In this document: positions 8,249 to 17,823 of the stretch, piece by piece | How positions within the stretch are numbered: position 1 is the stretch's first letter | Layout of the letters: each line of letters begins with the position of its first letter | NCBI GenBank assembly: GCA_017439305.1 | Contig: JAFSJK010000010.1 | Coordinates: 62,001 to 126,000, forward strand | Source of the DNA: Bacteroidales bacterium | Lineage (GTDB): Bacteria; Bacteroidota; Bacteroidia; Bacteroidales; UBA932 | DNA: 64,000 nt | Direction of reading: 5' to 3' | Notes under the pieces: generated by a model | What the model was told of the DNA's origin: nothing | Database searches by the model: none | What the model saw: only the letters and a program-made list of their open reading frames with translations | Made by a program: the position numbers and the translations under genes

Positions 8249-10098
8249 AGATCCTTGCCGTTGTCGTAGCTTACCATCCTGATTTGGAGGTGCTTCGGCG
8301 GAACGTGGATTCCTTCGCCGACGGGGTTGACCATATCCTCCTTTGGCGGAATTCCCCGGTGGAATGGGCCCACCCCAAGGTGGAAATGGCAGGTGACGGG
8401 ATGAATCAGGGTATCGGTGCCGCCCTGAATGCAGCTTGGGATTATGCTTCCCGGAACGGATATGACTGGCTCCTGACCATGGACCAGGATTCTTGCTGGG
8501 AGGATTTTACCGCTTACCGGGATGAGGTCCTGCATCATTCTGAAGAGGCTCTTTACGGCCCCCGGATCAACGGGGAAGCGTTGCCTGTCCTTTTTTCCCC
8601 GTCTGATTTCCTGATTACTTCCGGTATGCTGGTCCCCGTCCCGGTCCTGGACCGGTTGAACGGCTGGCGGAAGGATTTCCGGGTGGACGCTCTGGACGTG
8701 GATCTGGTAATGCGCGCCCGGCAGGCCAGAATCCCGGCTTACAAGGTGGGTGCGGGTAATTTGATCCAGCAGTTCGGGAGACGGCGCAAGACGCACGGTT
8801 TCCATGTCTATGACTATTCGCCGGAACGTCTGTATGACATCTTTCGGAATCATATCCTGGTCATCCGTTCCTATCCTTCCGTCTCCGGTGATTTGAAACG
8901 GATGTTCGTGAAACGCTGGGTATTCAGCCGGATTCCCCGCATACTGACAGGAGAGAAAGACAGGTGGAAGAAGTTGCGCGCCATTACCCGGGGTATCCGG
9001 GATGGATTCCGGGCGCATCCCCGGCCGGTTGTCGGTGTCGTGACTTGGTTCGGCACGCCCAATTTCGGAACGACACTCCAGGCATATGCCTTGATCGAAG
9101 CTTTGCGGCAGCTGGATGTGGATCCTTTCCTGATCCGCCGTTTTGATGAACCGGTTACGCTCAAGGCTGTCAAGGATAATTGGAACCGCCGGGTGGGCAT
9201 CCGCCGGTTCTGGAAATATGCTCCGGATCCCTGGCCGGAAAAGACCCGGAAAATCAAGCAGTTCTGTCGTGAGCACCTGCCTGTCAGGCATGTAACGGGG
9301 CCTCGGAGTCTCCAACGGCTGAAAAAGGACACGGATTTGTTCCTTTGTGGCAGCGACCAATTATGGAACACCCGGGACCATCTGCGTCCTTTCGAGTTCC
9401 TGGGTTTCGCTGAAGGCTGTAGGAAAGCGGCGTTTTCCACCAGCATCGGCACGGGTGACATCCCGCTTGAGCATGTTGACGTGGTTAAGTCCTATCTGCA
9501 GGATTTCGGTCCCATTTCTTTGCGGGAGTGCTCCGGAGTGGAGGTTGTCTCCGCTCTGACCGGACGGAAAGATATTGTACAGGTAGCGGATCCGACTTTC
9601 CTGCTCTCGGCGGAAGAGTGGAAATCGCTATTTGTGGAAGTCACGATTCCTGAAGGTCCCTATCTGCTATGCTATCTTTTACGGTCTGGCAATGAAGATG
9701 CGGTCCGGGAGATAGCTGCCCTGGCCAGGCTCTCCCGGATAATAGCAATTCCTGCCGGAGAGAATCCTTCTCCCGGTGTGGGGGAGGTGGCCGGTAACAC
9801 CGGCCTGTACGAATTTCTGGCCCTTCTGTCCGGGGCCGCCCTTGTAGTAACCGATTCTTTCCACGGACTCGCTCTCAGTGCTAATCTGGGTCGGGATATG
9901 TTGCTGCTCAAACGATTCTCAGATTCGGATCCCGCTTCGCAGAATGGACGGTTGTATGAGCTGGCCTCATGCCTGGGCCTGGAGGACCGGTTCTATCAGG
10001 GAACGGTTCCTGCCAGTCCTGATTGGAACGTTGTCCGCTCCCGGGTCGCCGTCATGCGTGAGCATGCATGGAAAGTATTGAAACAGACTGTCCTATGA
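8245..10098 (+). CDS. Fused GT2 glycosyltransferase - polysaccharide pyruvyl transferase
   Basis: A 617-residue two-domain protein. Residues 1 to about 245 are a GT2-type transferase: MKILAVVVAYHPDLEVL, NQGIGAALNAAWDYA, TMDQDS as the metal-binding aspartates, and DVDLVMRARQ; this is closest to rhamnosyltransferase-type enzymes. From about residue 258 (PVVGVVTWFGTPNFGTTLQAYAL) to the end it is a polysaccharide pyruvyl transferase domain, with CGSDQLWN, ADPTFLL and DSFHGLALS blocks. The reading frame is continuous across the join. The second half would add a pyruvate ketal to a sugar. Overlaps of 4 nt with both neighbours suggest translational coupling. Confidence 0.85.
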   Translation: MKILAVVVAYHPDLEVLRRNVDSFADGVDHILLWRNSPVEWAHPKVEMAGDGMNQGIGAALNAAWDYASRNGYDWLLTMDQDSCWEDFTAYRDEVLHHSEEALYGPRINGEALPVLFSPSDFLITSGMLVPVPVLDRLNGWRKDFRVDALDVDLVMRARQARIPAYKVGAGNLIQQFGRRRKTHGFHVYDYSPERLYDIFRNHILVIRSYPSVSGDLKRMFVKRWVFSRIPRILTGEKDRWKKLRAITRGIRDGFRAHPRPVVGVVTWFGTPNFGTTLQAYALIEALRQLDVDPFLIRRFDEPVTLKAVKDNWNRRVGIRRFWKYAPDPWPEKTRKIKQFCREHLPVRHVTGPRSLQRLKKDTDLFLCGSDQLWNTRDHLRPFEFLGFAEGCRKAAFSTSIGTGDIPLEHVDVVKSYLQDFGPISLRECSGVEVVSALTGRKDIVQVADPTFLLSAEEWKSLFVEVTIPEGPYLLCYLLRSGNEDAVREIAALARLSRIIAIPAGENPSPGVGEVAGNTGLYEFLALLSGAALVVTDSFHGLALSANLGRDMLLLKRFSDSDPASQNGRLYELASCLGLEDRFYQGTVPASPDWNVVRSRVAVMREHAWKVLKQTVL

Positions 10099-11018
10099 GT
10101 TGTTATGCCGCTTGGAATCCTTCTGCCGATGACCGGATGGCTTCTGCCTCAGGCGGTGTAGCGACCATGCTGGCCCGGACCGTACTCAGGGAAGGTGGGG
10201 TGTATTTCGGGACGCGGTGGTCCGATACCCTTTGTGCCGAGGTCGCCTGGACGGAAGAAGATGCGGAGCCTTTTCGGAATTCCCGTTATGTCCATTCCGT
10301 GTTCAAACCTGAAACCCGTCGGCAGTTGCAGGCATTCCTGGAGGGCGGCCGGAAGGTCCTGTTTGTCGGGACGCCCTGTCAGGTCGCCAGTCTGAGAGCG
10401 CTCCGGGACTATCCCAACCTGGTGTGTGTAGACTTGCTTTGCCACGGAACGAGTCCGGAAGAGTATCTGGCAGATGAAGTGAAGTTTCTTGCCAAGGGAC
10501 GTCCCGTAACGGACATCCGGTTCCGGGAAGGGCCGCGATTCAGGATGTCTTTATGGAACGGGACCGAGTGTCTGGATGCAGTTGATGCAGAACGTTCGCC
10601 TTATCTGTATGGTTATCTGTCCGGAATTACCCTCCGTGAAGCCTGTTACCGTTGTCCTTTCGCTTCTTTGGACAGGACGGGAGATATCACCCTCGGAGAC
10701 TTTATCGGTATTGACCGTCAGAACGTATCTTTTGTCTGGACGCATTCAGGGAAAGGGGAGAATCTGGTCCGTGCTTGCGGCTGTGTCCTGGAAGAGCGGG
10801 CCCTGGAAGAGCGGCTTGCTTACAGGCCCGGCATCCTGGAAGCATCGGCCCGGCATCCCTTGCGGGATTCCTTTGTCAGGCGGCTTGAAACGGAGCCATT
10901 CCATAGCGCTGTGCGTCATATACTTAGGAGATATTACCTAAAACTTCCCTTCCAAAAGGCCTGGAAATGGTTGCACCATCAGGCCCATCTGGCGAAGAAA
11001 CAATTATGCAATAGATGA
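10095..11018 (+). CDS. Coenzyme F420 hydrogenase/dehydrogenase beta-subunit C-terminal family protein
   Basis: 307 residues. The match is the F420H2-dehydrogenase beta-subunit core: ASASGGVATMLA, FVGTPCQVASLRAL, VDLLCHGTSP and CYRCPFASLDRTGDITLGDF. Members in polysaccharide loci commonly carry an N-terminal 2x[4Fe-4S] ferredoxin domain; none is present here, the protein starting directly at the core. ATG 10095 gives an ATGA overlap with the upstream stop and is preferred to ATG 10068. Next to a pyruvyl transferase domain it presumably acts on the same glycan, but its reaction is not known. Confidence 0.8.
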   Translation: MSCYAAWNPSADDRMASASGGVATMLARTVLREGGVYFGTRWSDTLCAEVAWTEEDAEPFRNSRYVHSVFKPETRRQLQAFLEGGRKVLFVGTPCQVASLRALRDYPNLVCVDLLCHGTSPEEYLADEVKFLAKGRPVTDIRFREGPRFRMSLWNGTECLDAVDAERSPYLYGYLSGITLREACYRCPFASLDRTGDITLGDFIGIDRQNVSFVWTHSGKGENLVRACGCVLEERALEERLAYRPGILEASARHPLRDSFVRRLETEPFHSAVRHILRRYYLKLPFQKAWKWLHHQAHLAKKQLCNR

Positions 11019-11160
11019 GACCGGGCTGTTGAAATCGGTCCGGGAGACATATGTGGCCAGTGTGCCGACATTCAGGAAATACCAGGTTCCATCGTCCTTG
11101 CCATCTGGACAAATCCTGTTTTTTGCGAAGGAACAAAGGACGAATTCGTCCAAATCTTGT

Positions 11161-11168
11161 TATATTTG
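11161..11168 (+). promoter_or_regulatory. -7 promoter element directly before the GT2 gene
   Basis: TATATTTG matches TAnnTTTG exactly and ends only 6 nt before ATG 11175. No well-spaced TTTG -33 box is visible (TTTG at 11122-11125 is too far away). If it is used, the transcript would have almost no leader. Confidence 0.5.
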
Positions 11169-11174
11169 TACGAT

Positions 11175-12122
11175 ATGCCCAGGGTAAGCGTCGTCATCGT
11201 CTGCATGGACCGGCCGGATCTGCTGAATCCGTGCCTGGAGGGACTGTTTGCCCGGAACCGCACGGAACTGGAGGTTTGGGTGGTGGCTTACCTGTTTTCG
11301 GAGGAAAACCTGGCCCGGTTGCGGGCGGACTGGCCGTCCGTAAAGGTGGTCGAGAGCCGCGAACTGCGGGGGTTTTCCGAGAACAACAATCTGGCACTCA
11401 GGCAGGTGACGGGGGAGTACTGCTTCATCGTAAATGACGATACGCTGATGCGGATGCCGGTCGTCGATGCGCTCCTGGCCGATTTCGACCGGCTGCCCGC
11501 CGATGCCGCCATCGTTTCTCCGAAAATCATTTTCCCGGACGGCCGGGTTCAGACGAGCGGCCGGGCCCCCTGGACGGCCTGGCGGTATGTGAAGCATTAT
11601 CTGCACCAGGTCGATGAGACGGTCCCGACGCCCTGGTCCATGCAGGAAGGTCTCTTTCGGACCTGGACGGTCAACGGGGCCTGCTTCCTCATCAAAACGG
11701 CGGTTTTCCGCGAAGCGGGATGGTTCGACGAGACCTATACCTTTACTCCCGAAGACATCGCTATCGGGCATAAAGTCAATGAATTGGGATATACTGTCTG
11801 GTCCGATGCCGACGTGGAGATTACCCATCTGGCAGGCGGCACGGTTTCCCGGCTGGAGGCGGCCATCAAGCCCACGCGTGTCCGCGGGGCGCTGCAGTTC
11901 TACAGCAGCGGAAACCCCGTCAAGTATTTCCTCCTGGGAAGCTTTGTCTGGTGCGTGGAGGCCCTCCGGCGCCTGAAGTATCTTTTTGCCGACCGGTCGG
12001 ATCCCGGGAGTCACGCCGCCATCATGGATGCGACGTCGAAAAATGTAATGCGTTCCGTTTTCACGAAGCGCACTTCCAAGGAAATCTTCACGCAGTTGTA
12101 CCACGAAATCCATACTCCATGA
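11175..12122 (+). CDS. GT2 family glycosyltransferase
   Basis: A 315-residue GT-A fold enzyme: PRVSVVIVCMDRPDLL start, RGFSENNNLAL nucleotide-binding loop, FIVNDDT as the DxD-equivalent (about residue 92), and TFTPEDIAIGHKVNELGY as acceptor/base region. ATG 11175 is chosen because the earlier TTG would lie upstream of the apparent -7 element. A C-terminal stretch with hydrophobic residues may associate with the membrane. Its stop overlaps the next GT2 gene (ATGA). Donor and acceptor sugars are unknown. Confidence 0.87.
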   Translation: MPRVSVVIVCMDRPDLLNPCLEGLFARNRTELEVWVVAYLFSEENLARLRADWPSVKVVESRELRGFSENNNLALRQVTGEYCFIVNDDTLMRMPVVDALLADFDRLPADAAIVSPKIIFPDGRVQTSGRAPWTAWRYVKHYLHQVDETVPTPWSMQEGLFRTWTVNGACFLIKTAVFREAGWFDETYTFTPEDIAIGHKVNELGYTVWSDADVEITHLAGGTVSRLEAAIKPTRVRGALQFYSSGNPVKYFLLGSFVWCVEALRRLKYLFADRSDPGSHAAIMDATSKNVMRSVFTKRTSKEIFTQLYHEIHTP

Positions 12123-13042
12123 AGATCCTTGTCATTGTCGTCACTTTCAACGGTTTGCGCTGGTTGGACCGCTGCCTTGGGAGCGTCCGCGCGTCGGAGG
12201 TTCCGGCGGACCTGTATGTGTGGGACAATGATTCCACGGACGGGTCGGCCGATTTCGTGGCCGGGCATTTCCCGGAAGCCAGGCTGGTCCGCAGTGCCGA
12301 CAACCTGGGTTTTGCCGAAGCCAACAACATGGGCATGCAGTATGCCCTGGACAAAGGTTACGACTACGTCTATCTCCTGAACCAGGATGCCTGGATCGAA
12401 CCCGCCACCCTGGGAACCCTGGTCGCTGCCCATCAGGCACATCCGGAATTCGCCGTCCTGAGCCCGTTGCAGATGATCGACGGTTTTTTGGACCTGGACC
12501 GGCAGTTTGGCCGGATCCGGTCTGTTCGGGGGAACTCTCTCTTCCCGAATCTGTGCCACCCTCGGCATCATAAGAGGGAGGGGCCCTTTAGGGAGGGGTC
12601 GCGTAGCGACGATTCAGGAAGAGAGAGTTTCCCCGAATCAGTCTCTCGTGTTATGGCGGCCCATTGGCTGGTGTCGCGGGAGGCGCTGGAGAAGGTGGGG
12701 GTGTTCAGCCGGTTGTTCCCGATTTACGGGAATGACGACAATTGGTGCGACCGGGCGAGATTTCACGGGTACAAGGTGGGTATCGTCCCCGCTGCGCGGG
12801 CGGTTCATGACCGGGCTTATCGGGAGGAGCCGAAGGAGAAGGTCATTTACCGGAACTATTATATGGGCTCCCTGGTCCGTCTGTGCGACATCAATCGGCC
12901 TTTATGGGAACGTTTCCTTTACGTTTGCCTGTTCACCCTCGTAAAGGCCGTGAAATACGGAAGCATCCTTCCCTTCAAGCACTTCCGCTCTCTGGTCCGG
13001 ATGCTTCCCGAAATCCGTCAGGCCCGTCAGGCCTTCCGTTAG
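12119..13042 (+). CDS. GT2 family glycosyltransferase with in-frame palindromic insertion
   Basis: 307 residues, GT-A fold: MKILVIVVTFNGLRWLDRCL, WDNDSTDGS, NLGFAEANNMG, LLNQDAWI and a C-terminal GNDDNWCDRARFHGYKVG. Between about residues 135 and 175 the protein contains a low-complexity, Arg/Ser-rich stretch (GPFREGSRSDDSGRESF) encoded by a 120-nt inverted-repeat element (12522-12641). Because the element is exactly 40 codons long the frame is kept; the flanking blocks match ordinary GT2 enzymes. Whether the enzyme still works is unknown. The stop overlaps the convergent fucP-type gene by 4 nt. Confidence 0.83.
   Translation: MKILVIVVTFNGLRWLDRCLGSVRASEVPADLYVWDNDSTDGSADFVAGHFPEARLVRSADNLGFAEANNMGMQYALDKGYDYVYLLNQDAWIEPATLGTLVAAHQAHPEFAVLSPLQMIDGFLDLDRQFGRIRSVRGNSLFPNLCHPRHHKREGPFREGSRSDDSGRESFPESVSRVMAAHWLVSREALEKVGVFSRLFPIYGNDDNWCDRARFHGYKVGIVPAARAVHDRAYREEPKEKVIYRNYYMGSLVRLCDINRPLWERFLYVCLFTLVKAVKYGSILPFKHFRSLVRMLPEIRQARQAFR
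12522..12641. repeat. Palindromic (REP/MITE-like) element inside a glycosyltransferase gene
   Basis: Left arm 12522-12551 and right arm 12611-12641 are near-perfect reverse complements over about 30 nt (one gap, two substitutions), sharing the core ACTCTCTCTTCC. The 59-nt centre contains smaller palindromes, including GTCGC-GTA-GCGAC at 12598-12610 and CCCTC/GAGGG. It lies entirely within a coding sequence. No second copy was recognised in this window. Confidence 0.8.
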
Positions 13043-14340
13043 ATCTTTTTCCGGTGTACCCGGAGCCCGTAGACCGCTATCACGACGAAACACAGCGTCG
13101 GCAGGAAGAACGAGACATTCACGGCGGGCATACCCAGGACCGTTCCCTGGTCGATGACCAGGGCCTGGAGCGGCGGCAGGACCGAACCGCCCAGGATGGC
13201 CATGATCAGACCGGCCGCGCCGAACTTCGCATCTTCTCCGATGCCTTCCAGGGCGATGCCGTAGATGGTCGGGAACATCAGGGACATGCAGGCGGAGACG
13301 GCGACCAGGCAGTACAGGCCGGCGACTCCCTGCAGGAAGATGACACCGAGGGTGAAGGCGATGCCGGCCAGGGCGAAACAGTAGAGCATCTTCCCGGGCT
13401 TGAAGTACTTCATGAGGTAAGTGCAGATAAACCTGCTGCAGCAGAAGATGATCATTGCTGCGATATTGTACTTCTGCGAGAGCACTTCCGCGTCGATTTC
13501 AGTCATCCCTTTCTCCATGAAGATCCGGGTACCGTACTGGATGATGAAGGTCCAGCACATGATCTGGACGCCCACGTAGAAGAACTGCGCGACGACGCCC
13601 TCGCGGTAACGCGGGATGCCGATGAGGCGCTTCAGGGAATCACGGATGCTGCTGCCGCTTTCTTCCTTGACCCGGGGCATCTTCATCAGCAGGATCAGAA
13701 GGAACATCACGGCGATGACGATGCCGATAACGACGTAGGGCTTGATCAGGATGCCCAGGTCGGACTGCTTGATGGCTTCGAATTCGGCGTCCGGAAGGGT
13801 GGCGCGGGCTGCGGAGTCCATTGGATTCAGGCGGGCCTGGATGAAGTTCATCGCCACGAACATGCCGCACAGTGAGCCGATGGGATTGAACGACTGGGCC
13901 AGATTGAGCCGCCGGGTGGCGGTGGCAGGGTCGCCCATCGCGAGAATGTAGGGATTCGCGCTGGTTTCCAGGAAGCTGAGTCCGCAGGTGAGGATGAAAT
14001 AGGCTGCCAGGAAAGGCCAATAGGAGCCGGAAGACCGGGCTGCGATGAAAAGGAAGGCGCCGGTGGCGTACAGGGCCAGGCCCATCAGGATGCCGCTTTT
14101 GTAGGAGAAACGGCGGATGAAGAGCGCGGCGGGCAGGGCCATCGCAAAGTAACCTCCATAGAAAGCCACCTGGGTCAGGGCGCCGTCGGTCACGCTCATC
14201 CGGAAGATCTTGGAGAAAGCCTTGACCATCGGATTGGTGATGTCGTTGGCGAACCCCCACAGGGCGAAGCAGGAGGTAATGAGGATGAAGGGGAGGAGGT
14301 AGTTCACGCCTTCATACAGGAAAAAACGGTTCTTTTTCAT
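13039..14340 (-). CDS. Sugar:H+ symporter, MFS (FucP family)
   Basis: A 433-residue major facilitator of the L-fucose/glucose-galactose permease group. LITSCFALWGFANDITNPMV is the family N-terminal signature, and ETSANPYI plus NLAQSFNPIG are the conserved TM4-5 motifs of FucP. About twelve hydrophobic segments are visible. The expected role is proton-coupled uptake of fucose or a related hexose across the inner membrane. It stands alone; substrate is not fixed by context. Confidence 0.88.
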   Translation of the reverse strand: MKKNRFFLYEGVNYLLPFILITSCFALWGFANDITNPMVKAFSKIFRMSVTDGALTQVAFYGGYFAMALPAALFIRRFSYKSGILMGLALYATGAFLFIAARSSGSYWPFLAAYFILTCGLSFLETSANPYILAMGDPATATRRLNLAQSFNPIGSLCGMFVAMNFIQARLNPMDSAARATLPDAEFEAIKQSDLGILIKPYVVIGIVIAVMFLLILLMKMPRVKEESGSSIRDSLKRLIGIPRYREGVVAQFFYVGVQIMCWTFIIQYGTRIFMEKGMTEIDAEVLSQKYNIAAMIIFCCSRFICTYLMKYFKPGKMLYCFALAGIAFTLGVIFLQGVAGLYCLVAVSACMSLMFPTIYGIALEGIGEDAKFGAAGLIMAILGGSVLPPLQALVIDQGTVLGMPAVNVSFFLPTLCFVVIAVYGLRVHRKKI

Positions 14341-14430
14341 CGCGGATCGGGGAAGGTTTCAGCGGTTCCGAAGACGAAAATAACCGAAATAATCCGGAAT
14401 ATCAAAAAATGGGACGATTCTGCCCGGGAA

Positions 14431-14462
14431 TTTGAATCTTAACCGAAATATGCCTATATTTG
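14431..14462 (+). promoter_or_regulatory. Bacteroidota promoter of secA (TTTG -33 / TATATTTG -7)
   Basis: TTTG at 14431-14434 and TATATTTG at 14455-14462 are separated by 20 nt, the expected spacing for the Bacteroidota housekeeping sigma. The secA ATG is 25 nt downstream. Confidence 0.8.
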
Positions 14463-14487
14463 TAAGCTAGAGTAATAGAGTGACAAT

Positions 14488-17400
14488 ATGGCATTGACAG
14501 ATATACTGAAGAAAGTTTTCGGCTCCAAGTCCGACCGCGACATGAAGCAGGTGAAACCGATCCTGGACAAGGTCCTGGCGGCCTATCCGGGCATCGACGC
14601 CCTCTCCGACGACGAGCTCCGGGCCCGTTCCGCCGCCCTTCGCGCGAAGATTTTCGCCGTGGAGAAGCCCTTTGAGGACCGGATTGCCGAAATCAAGCTG
14701 GAGATGGAGAAAGACATTCCCGTCTCCGAGAAAGAGAACCTCGCCACCGAATCCGACAAGCTTGTCAAGGACGAGGATGACGCCATTGAAAAGTGCCTCG
14801 ACGAGATCCTCCCCGAGGCGTTCGCCATCATGAAATCCACCGCCCGCCGCTTCGCGCAGAACGAGACGATCACCGTGACGGCGACGGACTTCGACCGCAA
14901 CCTGGCGGCCGCCGGCCGCGATTTCGTCCATATCGAGGACGACAAGGCCGTCTGGCAGAACCACTGGCTCGCCGGCGGTAACGAGATTACCTGGGACATG
15001 GTCCATTACGATGTCCAGCTGATCGGCGGTATCGTCCTGAACGGCAGCCTCAAGACCAACAAGGAACAGCGCGGCAGCATCGCCGAGATGGCGACCGGTG
15101 AGGGCAAGACCCTCGTCGCCACCCTCCCGGTGTTCCTGAATGCGCTCGCCGGAAAGGGCGTCCACGTCGTTACCGTGAACGACTACCTGTCCAAGCGTGA
15201 CTCCGAGTGGATGGGCCCGCTCTATCAGTTCCACGGCCTCAGCGTGGATTGCATCGACAAGCATCAGCCCAACTCCGACGCCCGCAAGAAGGCGTACGAC
15301 TGCGACATTACCTTTGGTACGAACAACGAGTTCGGTTTCGACTACCTGCGTGACAACATGGCCACCCGGATGACGGACCTCGTGCAGCGGAAACACCACT
15401 ACGCCATCGTCGACGAGGTGGACTCCGTCCTCATCGATGACGCCCGTACCCCGCTCATCATTTCCGGACCGATGTCCAAGGCGGCCGACGACGAGCAGTT
15501 CATGGAATACCGTCCCTACGTGGAGAACCTCTACAACAAGCAGCGCGCCCTGGTGAACCAGACCCTCAACGAGGCCAAGAAGGCGATCGCCGCCGGCGAC
15601 GAGGCCGAGGGCGGAAAGCTCCTCCTGCGCTGCCACAAGGGACTTCCCAAGTATCAGCCGCTCATCAAGTTCCTGTCCGAGACGGGCATGAAGGCCCTCC
15701 TGCAGAAGGCCGAAGCCTACTATATGCAGGACAACGAGCGCGAGATGCCGCAGGTGACCGACGAGCTCTACTTCGTCATCACCGAGATCCAGAACAGCGT
15801 GGATATGACCGACAAGGGCCACGATGTCCTGGCGCAGGCCGTTTCCGACCCGAATTTCTTCGTCCTTCCGGACATGGGCTCCGCCATCGCGGAGATTACC
15901 AATGACACCACCCTCAGCGCCGCCGAGAAGGCGGAAAAGAAGGATGCCCTGATGGAGGACTTCTCCCTCAAGAGCGAGCGTGTCCACACGGTCATCCAGC
16001 TCCTCAAGGCCTATGCGATGTTCACCAAGGACATCGACTACGTGATTGTGGACAACAAGGTCAAGATCGTGGACGAGAGCACCGGCCGTATCATGGAAGG
16101 CCGCCGCTGGAGCGACGGTCTCCACCAGGCCGTGGAGGCGAAGGAGAACGTGAAGGTGGAGGCTGCCACCCAGACTTTCGCCACCATCACCCTGCAGAAC
16201 TACTTCAGGATGTATCACAAACTTGCCGGTATGACCGGTACCGCCGAAACCGAGGCGGGCGAGTTCTGGAGCATCTACAAGCTGGACGTCGTGTCCATCC
16301 CGACCAACCGGCCGGTCATCCGCGACGACCAGGACGATATCATCTACAAGACCCGCAAGGGCAAGTTCAACGCCGTCATCGACCGGGTGGTCGAGCTCAC
16401 GAATGCCGGACGTCCGGTCCTCGTGGGTACCACCGACGTGGAAACATCCGAGCTCCTCGCCAAGATGATGCGTCTCCGCGGCCTGCGTCCGAACGTGTTG
16501 AACGCGAAGGAGCACGCCCGTGAAGCGGAAATCGTGGCCCAGGCGGGCCAGAGCGGCAAGGTCACCATTGCCACCAACATGGCGGGCCGTGGTACCGATA
16601 TCAAGCTTACCCCGGAGGTCAAGGCCGCCGGCGGTCTCGCCATCATCGGCACCACCCGTCACGACAGTCGCCGCGTGGACCGTCAGCTCCGCGGCCGTGC
16701 CGGCCGTCAGGGCGACCCGGGTTCCTCCACGTTCTACATCTCCCTGGAGGATGACCTCATGCGCAAGTTCGGTTCCGAACGCATCGCCGGCGTAGTTGAC
16801 AAATTGGGCATGGCAGACGACGAAGCCCTTGTCTCCAGCATGCTCTCCAAGTCTATCGAGACGGCCCAGAAGCGCGTGGAAGAGAATCACTTCGGCTGGC
16901 GTAAGCGCACGCTCGAATACGATGACGTGATGAACTATCAGCGCGAGGCTGTCTATGCCCGGCGCCGTAACGCCCTCTCCGGAGAAAGGATCGAGATCGA
17001 TGTCCAGAACATGATGACCGACACGGCGAACATCATCGCCGAGAAGGCCGAGGGAATGGATTACGCCTCTTTCGAGGAATTCGTCATTGCCACCCTGTCC
17101 ATCGACCTGGGCTTCGACGAGGAATTCTACGCCCATGCGAAGCCGGCGGAAGTCGCCGACAAGCTCTGTGCCCACATGGAGGAGGTTTATAACCGCCGTA
17201 TGGACACGCTGGTCGAGAAGGTGAACCCGATCATCAAGCAGGTCTTCGAGAAGCAGGGCTCCATGTACGAGAACATCGCCATCCCGATTTCCGACGGCAA
17301 GCGGATGCTCAACCTTTCCGTGAACCTGAAGAAGGCCTATGAGACCGAAAGCCGCGAAGTGGCGAAGGCCCTCAGCCGTTCGGTCATCCTCTACGAGATC

Positions 17401-17802
17401 GACGAATACTGGAAGCAGCATCTGCGTGACATGGACGACCTGCGCCAGAGCGTCCAGAATGCAGCCTACGAGCAGAAAGACCCGCTGGTGGTGTACAAGC
17501 TCGAGAGTTACAACCTGTTCTCCCAGATGCTGGAGAACCTGAACGAGGCCGTGCTGACCTTCCTCCTCCGTGCCTTTATCCCGCTCCGCGACGCCAATGA
17601 AGCCCGCGCCCCGCGTGCCGCCGCCCAGCCGCGCCGCGACATGAGCCAGATGCGCACCAACGATCCTTCCCAGCTTTCCACCAACGGAGAGCAGAAGTCC
17701 CGCATGCCGGTCCATGTGGACAAGAAAGTGGGTCGTAACGATCCTTGTCCTTGCGGTTCTGGCCTCAAGTACAAGAACTGCCACGGCAAGGGACTCGTGT
17801 AG
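14488..17802 (+). CDS. secA: Preprotein translocase ATPase SecA
   Basis: 1104 residues, the longer form usual in Bacteroidota. Order of features: N-terminal SecA DEAD domain with Walker A in [11 protein letters not shown] (about residue 200), [16 protein letters not shown] (about 308), the preprotein cross-linking region, the second helicase domain with [10 protein letters not shown] and [11 protein letters not shown], the arginine finger in [13 protein letters not shown], the helical scaffold/wing region, and a C-terminal SEC-C zinc motif ([14 protein letters not shown]). It drives Sec-dependent export, feeding the many lipoproteins encoded here. It has its own promoter; bactofilin follows after 21 nt. 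Confidence 0.98.
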   Translation: MALTDILKKVFGSKSDRDMKQVKPILDKVLAAYPGIDALSDDELRARSAALRAKIFAVEKPFEDRIAEIKLEMEKDIPVSEKENLATESDKLVKDEDDAIEKCLDEILPEAFAIMKSTARRFAQNETITVTATDFDRNLAAAGRDFVHIEDDKAVWQNHWLAGGNEITWDMVHYDVQLIGGIVLNGSLKTNKEQRGSIAEMATGEGKTLVATLPVFLNALAGKGVHVVTVNDYLSKRDSEWMGPLYQFHGLSVDCIDKHQPNSDARKKAYDCDITFGTNNEFGFDYLRDNMATRMTDLVQRKHHYAIVDEVDSVLIDDARTPLIISGPMSKAADDEQFMEYRPYVENLYNKQRALVNQTLNEAKKAIAAGDEAEGGKLLLRCHKGLPKYQPLIKFLSETGMKALLQKAEAYYMQDNEREMPQVTDELYFVITEIQNSVDMTDKGHDVLAQAVSDPNFFVLPDMGSAIAEITNDTTLSAAEKAEKKDALMEDFSLKSERVHTVIQLLKAYAMFTKDIDYVIVDNKVKIVDESTGRIMEGRRWSDGLHQAVEAKENVKVEAATQTFATITLQNYFRMYHKLAGMTGTAETEAGEFWSIYKLDVVSIPTNRPVIRDDQDDIIYKTRKGKFNAVIDRVVELTNAGRPVLVGTTDVETSELLAKMMRLRGLRPNVLNAKEHAREAEIVAQAGQSGKVTIATNMAGRGTDIKLTPEVKAAGGLAIIGTTRHDSRRVDRQLRGRAGRQGDPGSSTFYISLEDDLMRKFGSERIAGVVDKLGMADDEALVSSMLSKSIETAQKRVEENHFGWRKRTLEYDDVMNYQREAVYARRRNALSGERIEIDVQNMMTDTANIIAEKAEGMDYASFEEFVIATLSIDLGFDEEFYAHAKPAEVADKLCAHMEEVYNRRMDTLVEKVNPIIKQVFEKQGSMYENIAIPISDGKRMLNLSVNLKKAYETESREVAKALSRSVILYEIDEYWKQHLRDMDDLRQSVQNAAYEQKDPLVVYKLESYNLFSQMLENLNEAVLTFLLRAFIPLRDANEARAPRAAAQPRRDMSQMRTNDPSQLSTNGEQKSRMPVHVDKKVGRNDPCPCGSGLKYKNCHGKGLV

Positions 17803-17823
17803 AAAATACAATAAATCTAAAAT

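Noticed and set aside
8960-9050. Frameshift or gene fusion artefact between the GT2 and pyruvyl transferase parts
   Set aside because: The frame is continuous with normal codon use across the join and no alternative start with better context was seen, so a true fusion is preferred.
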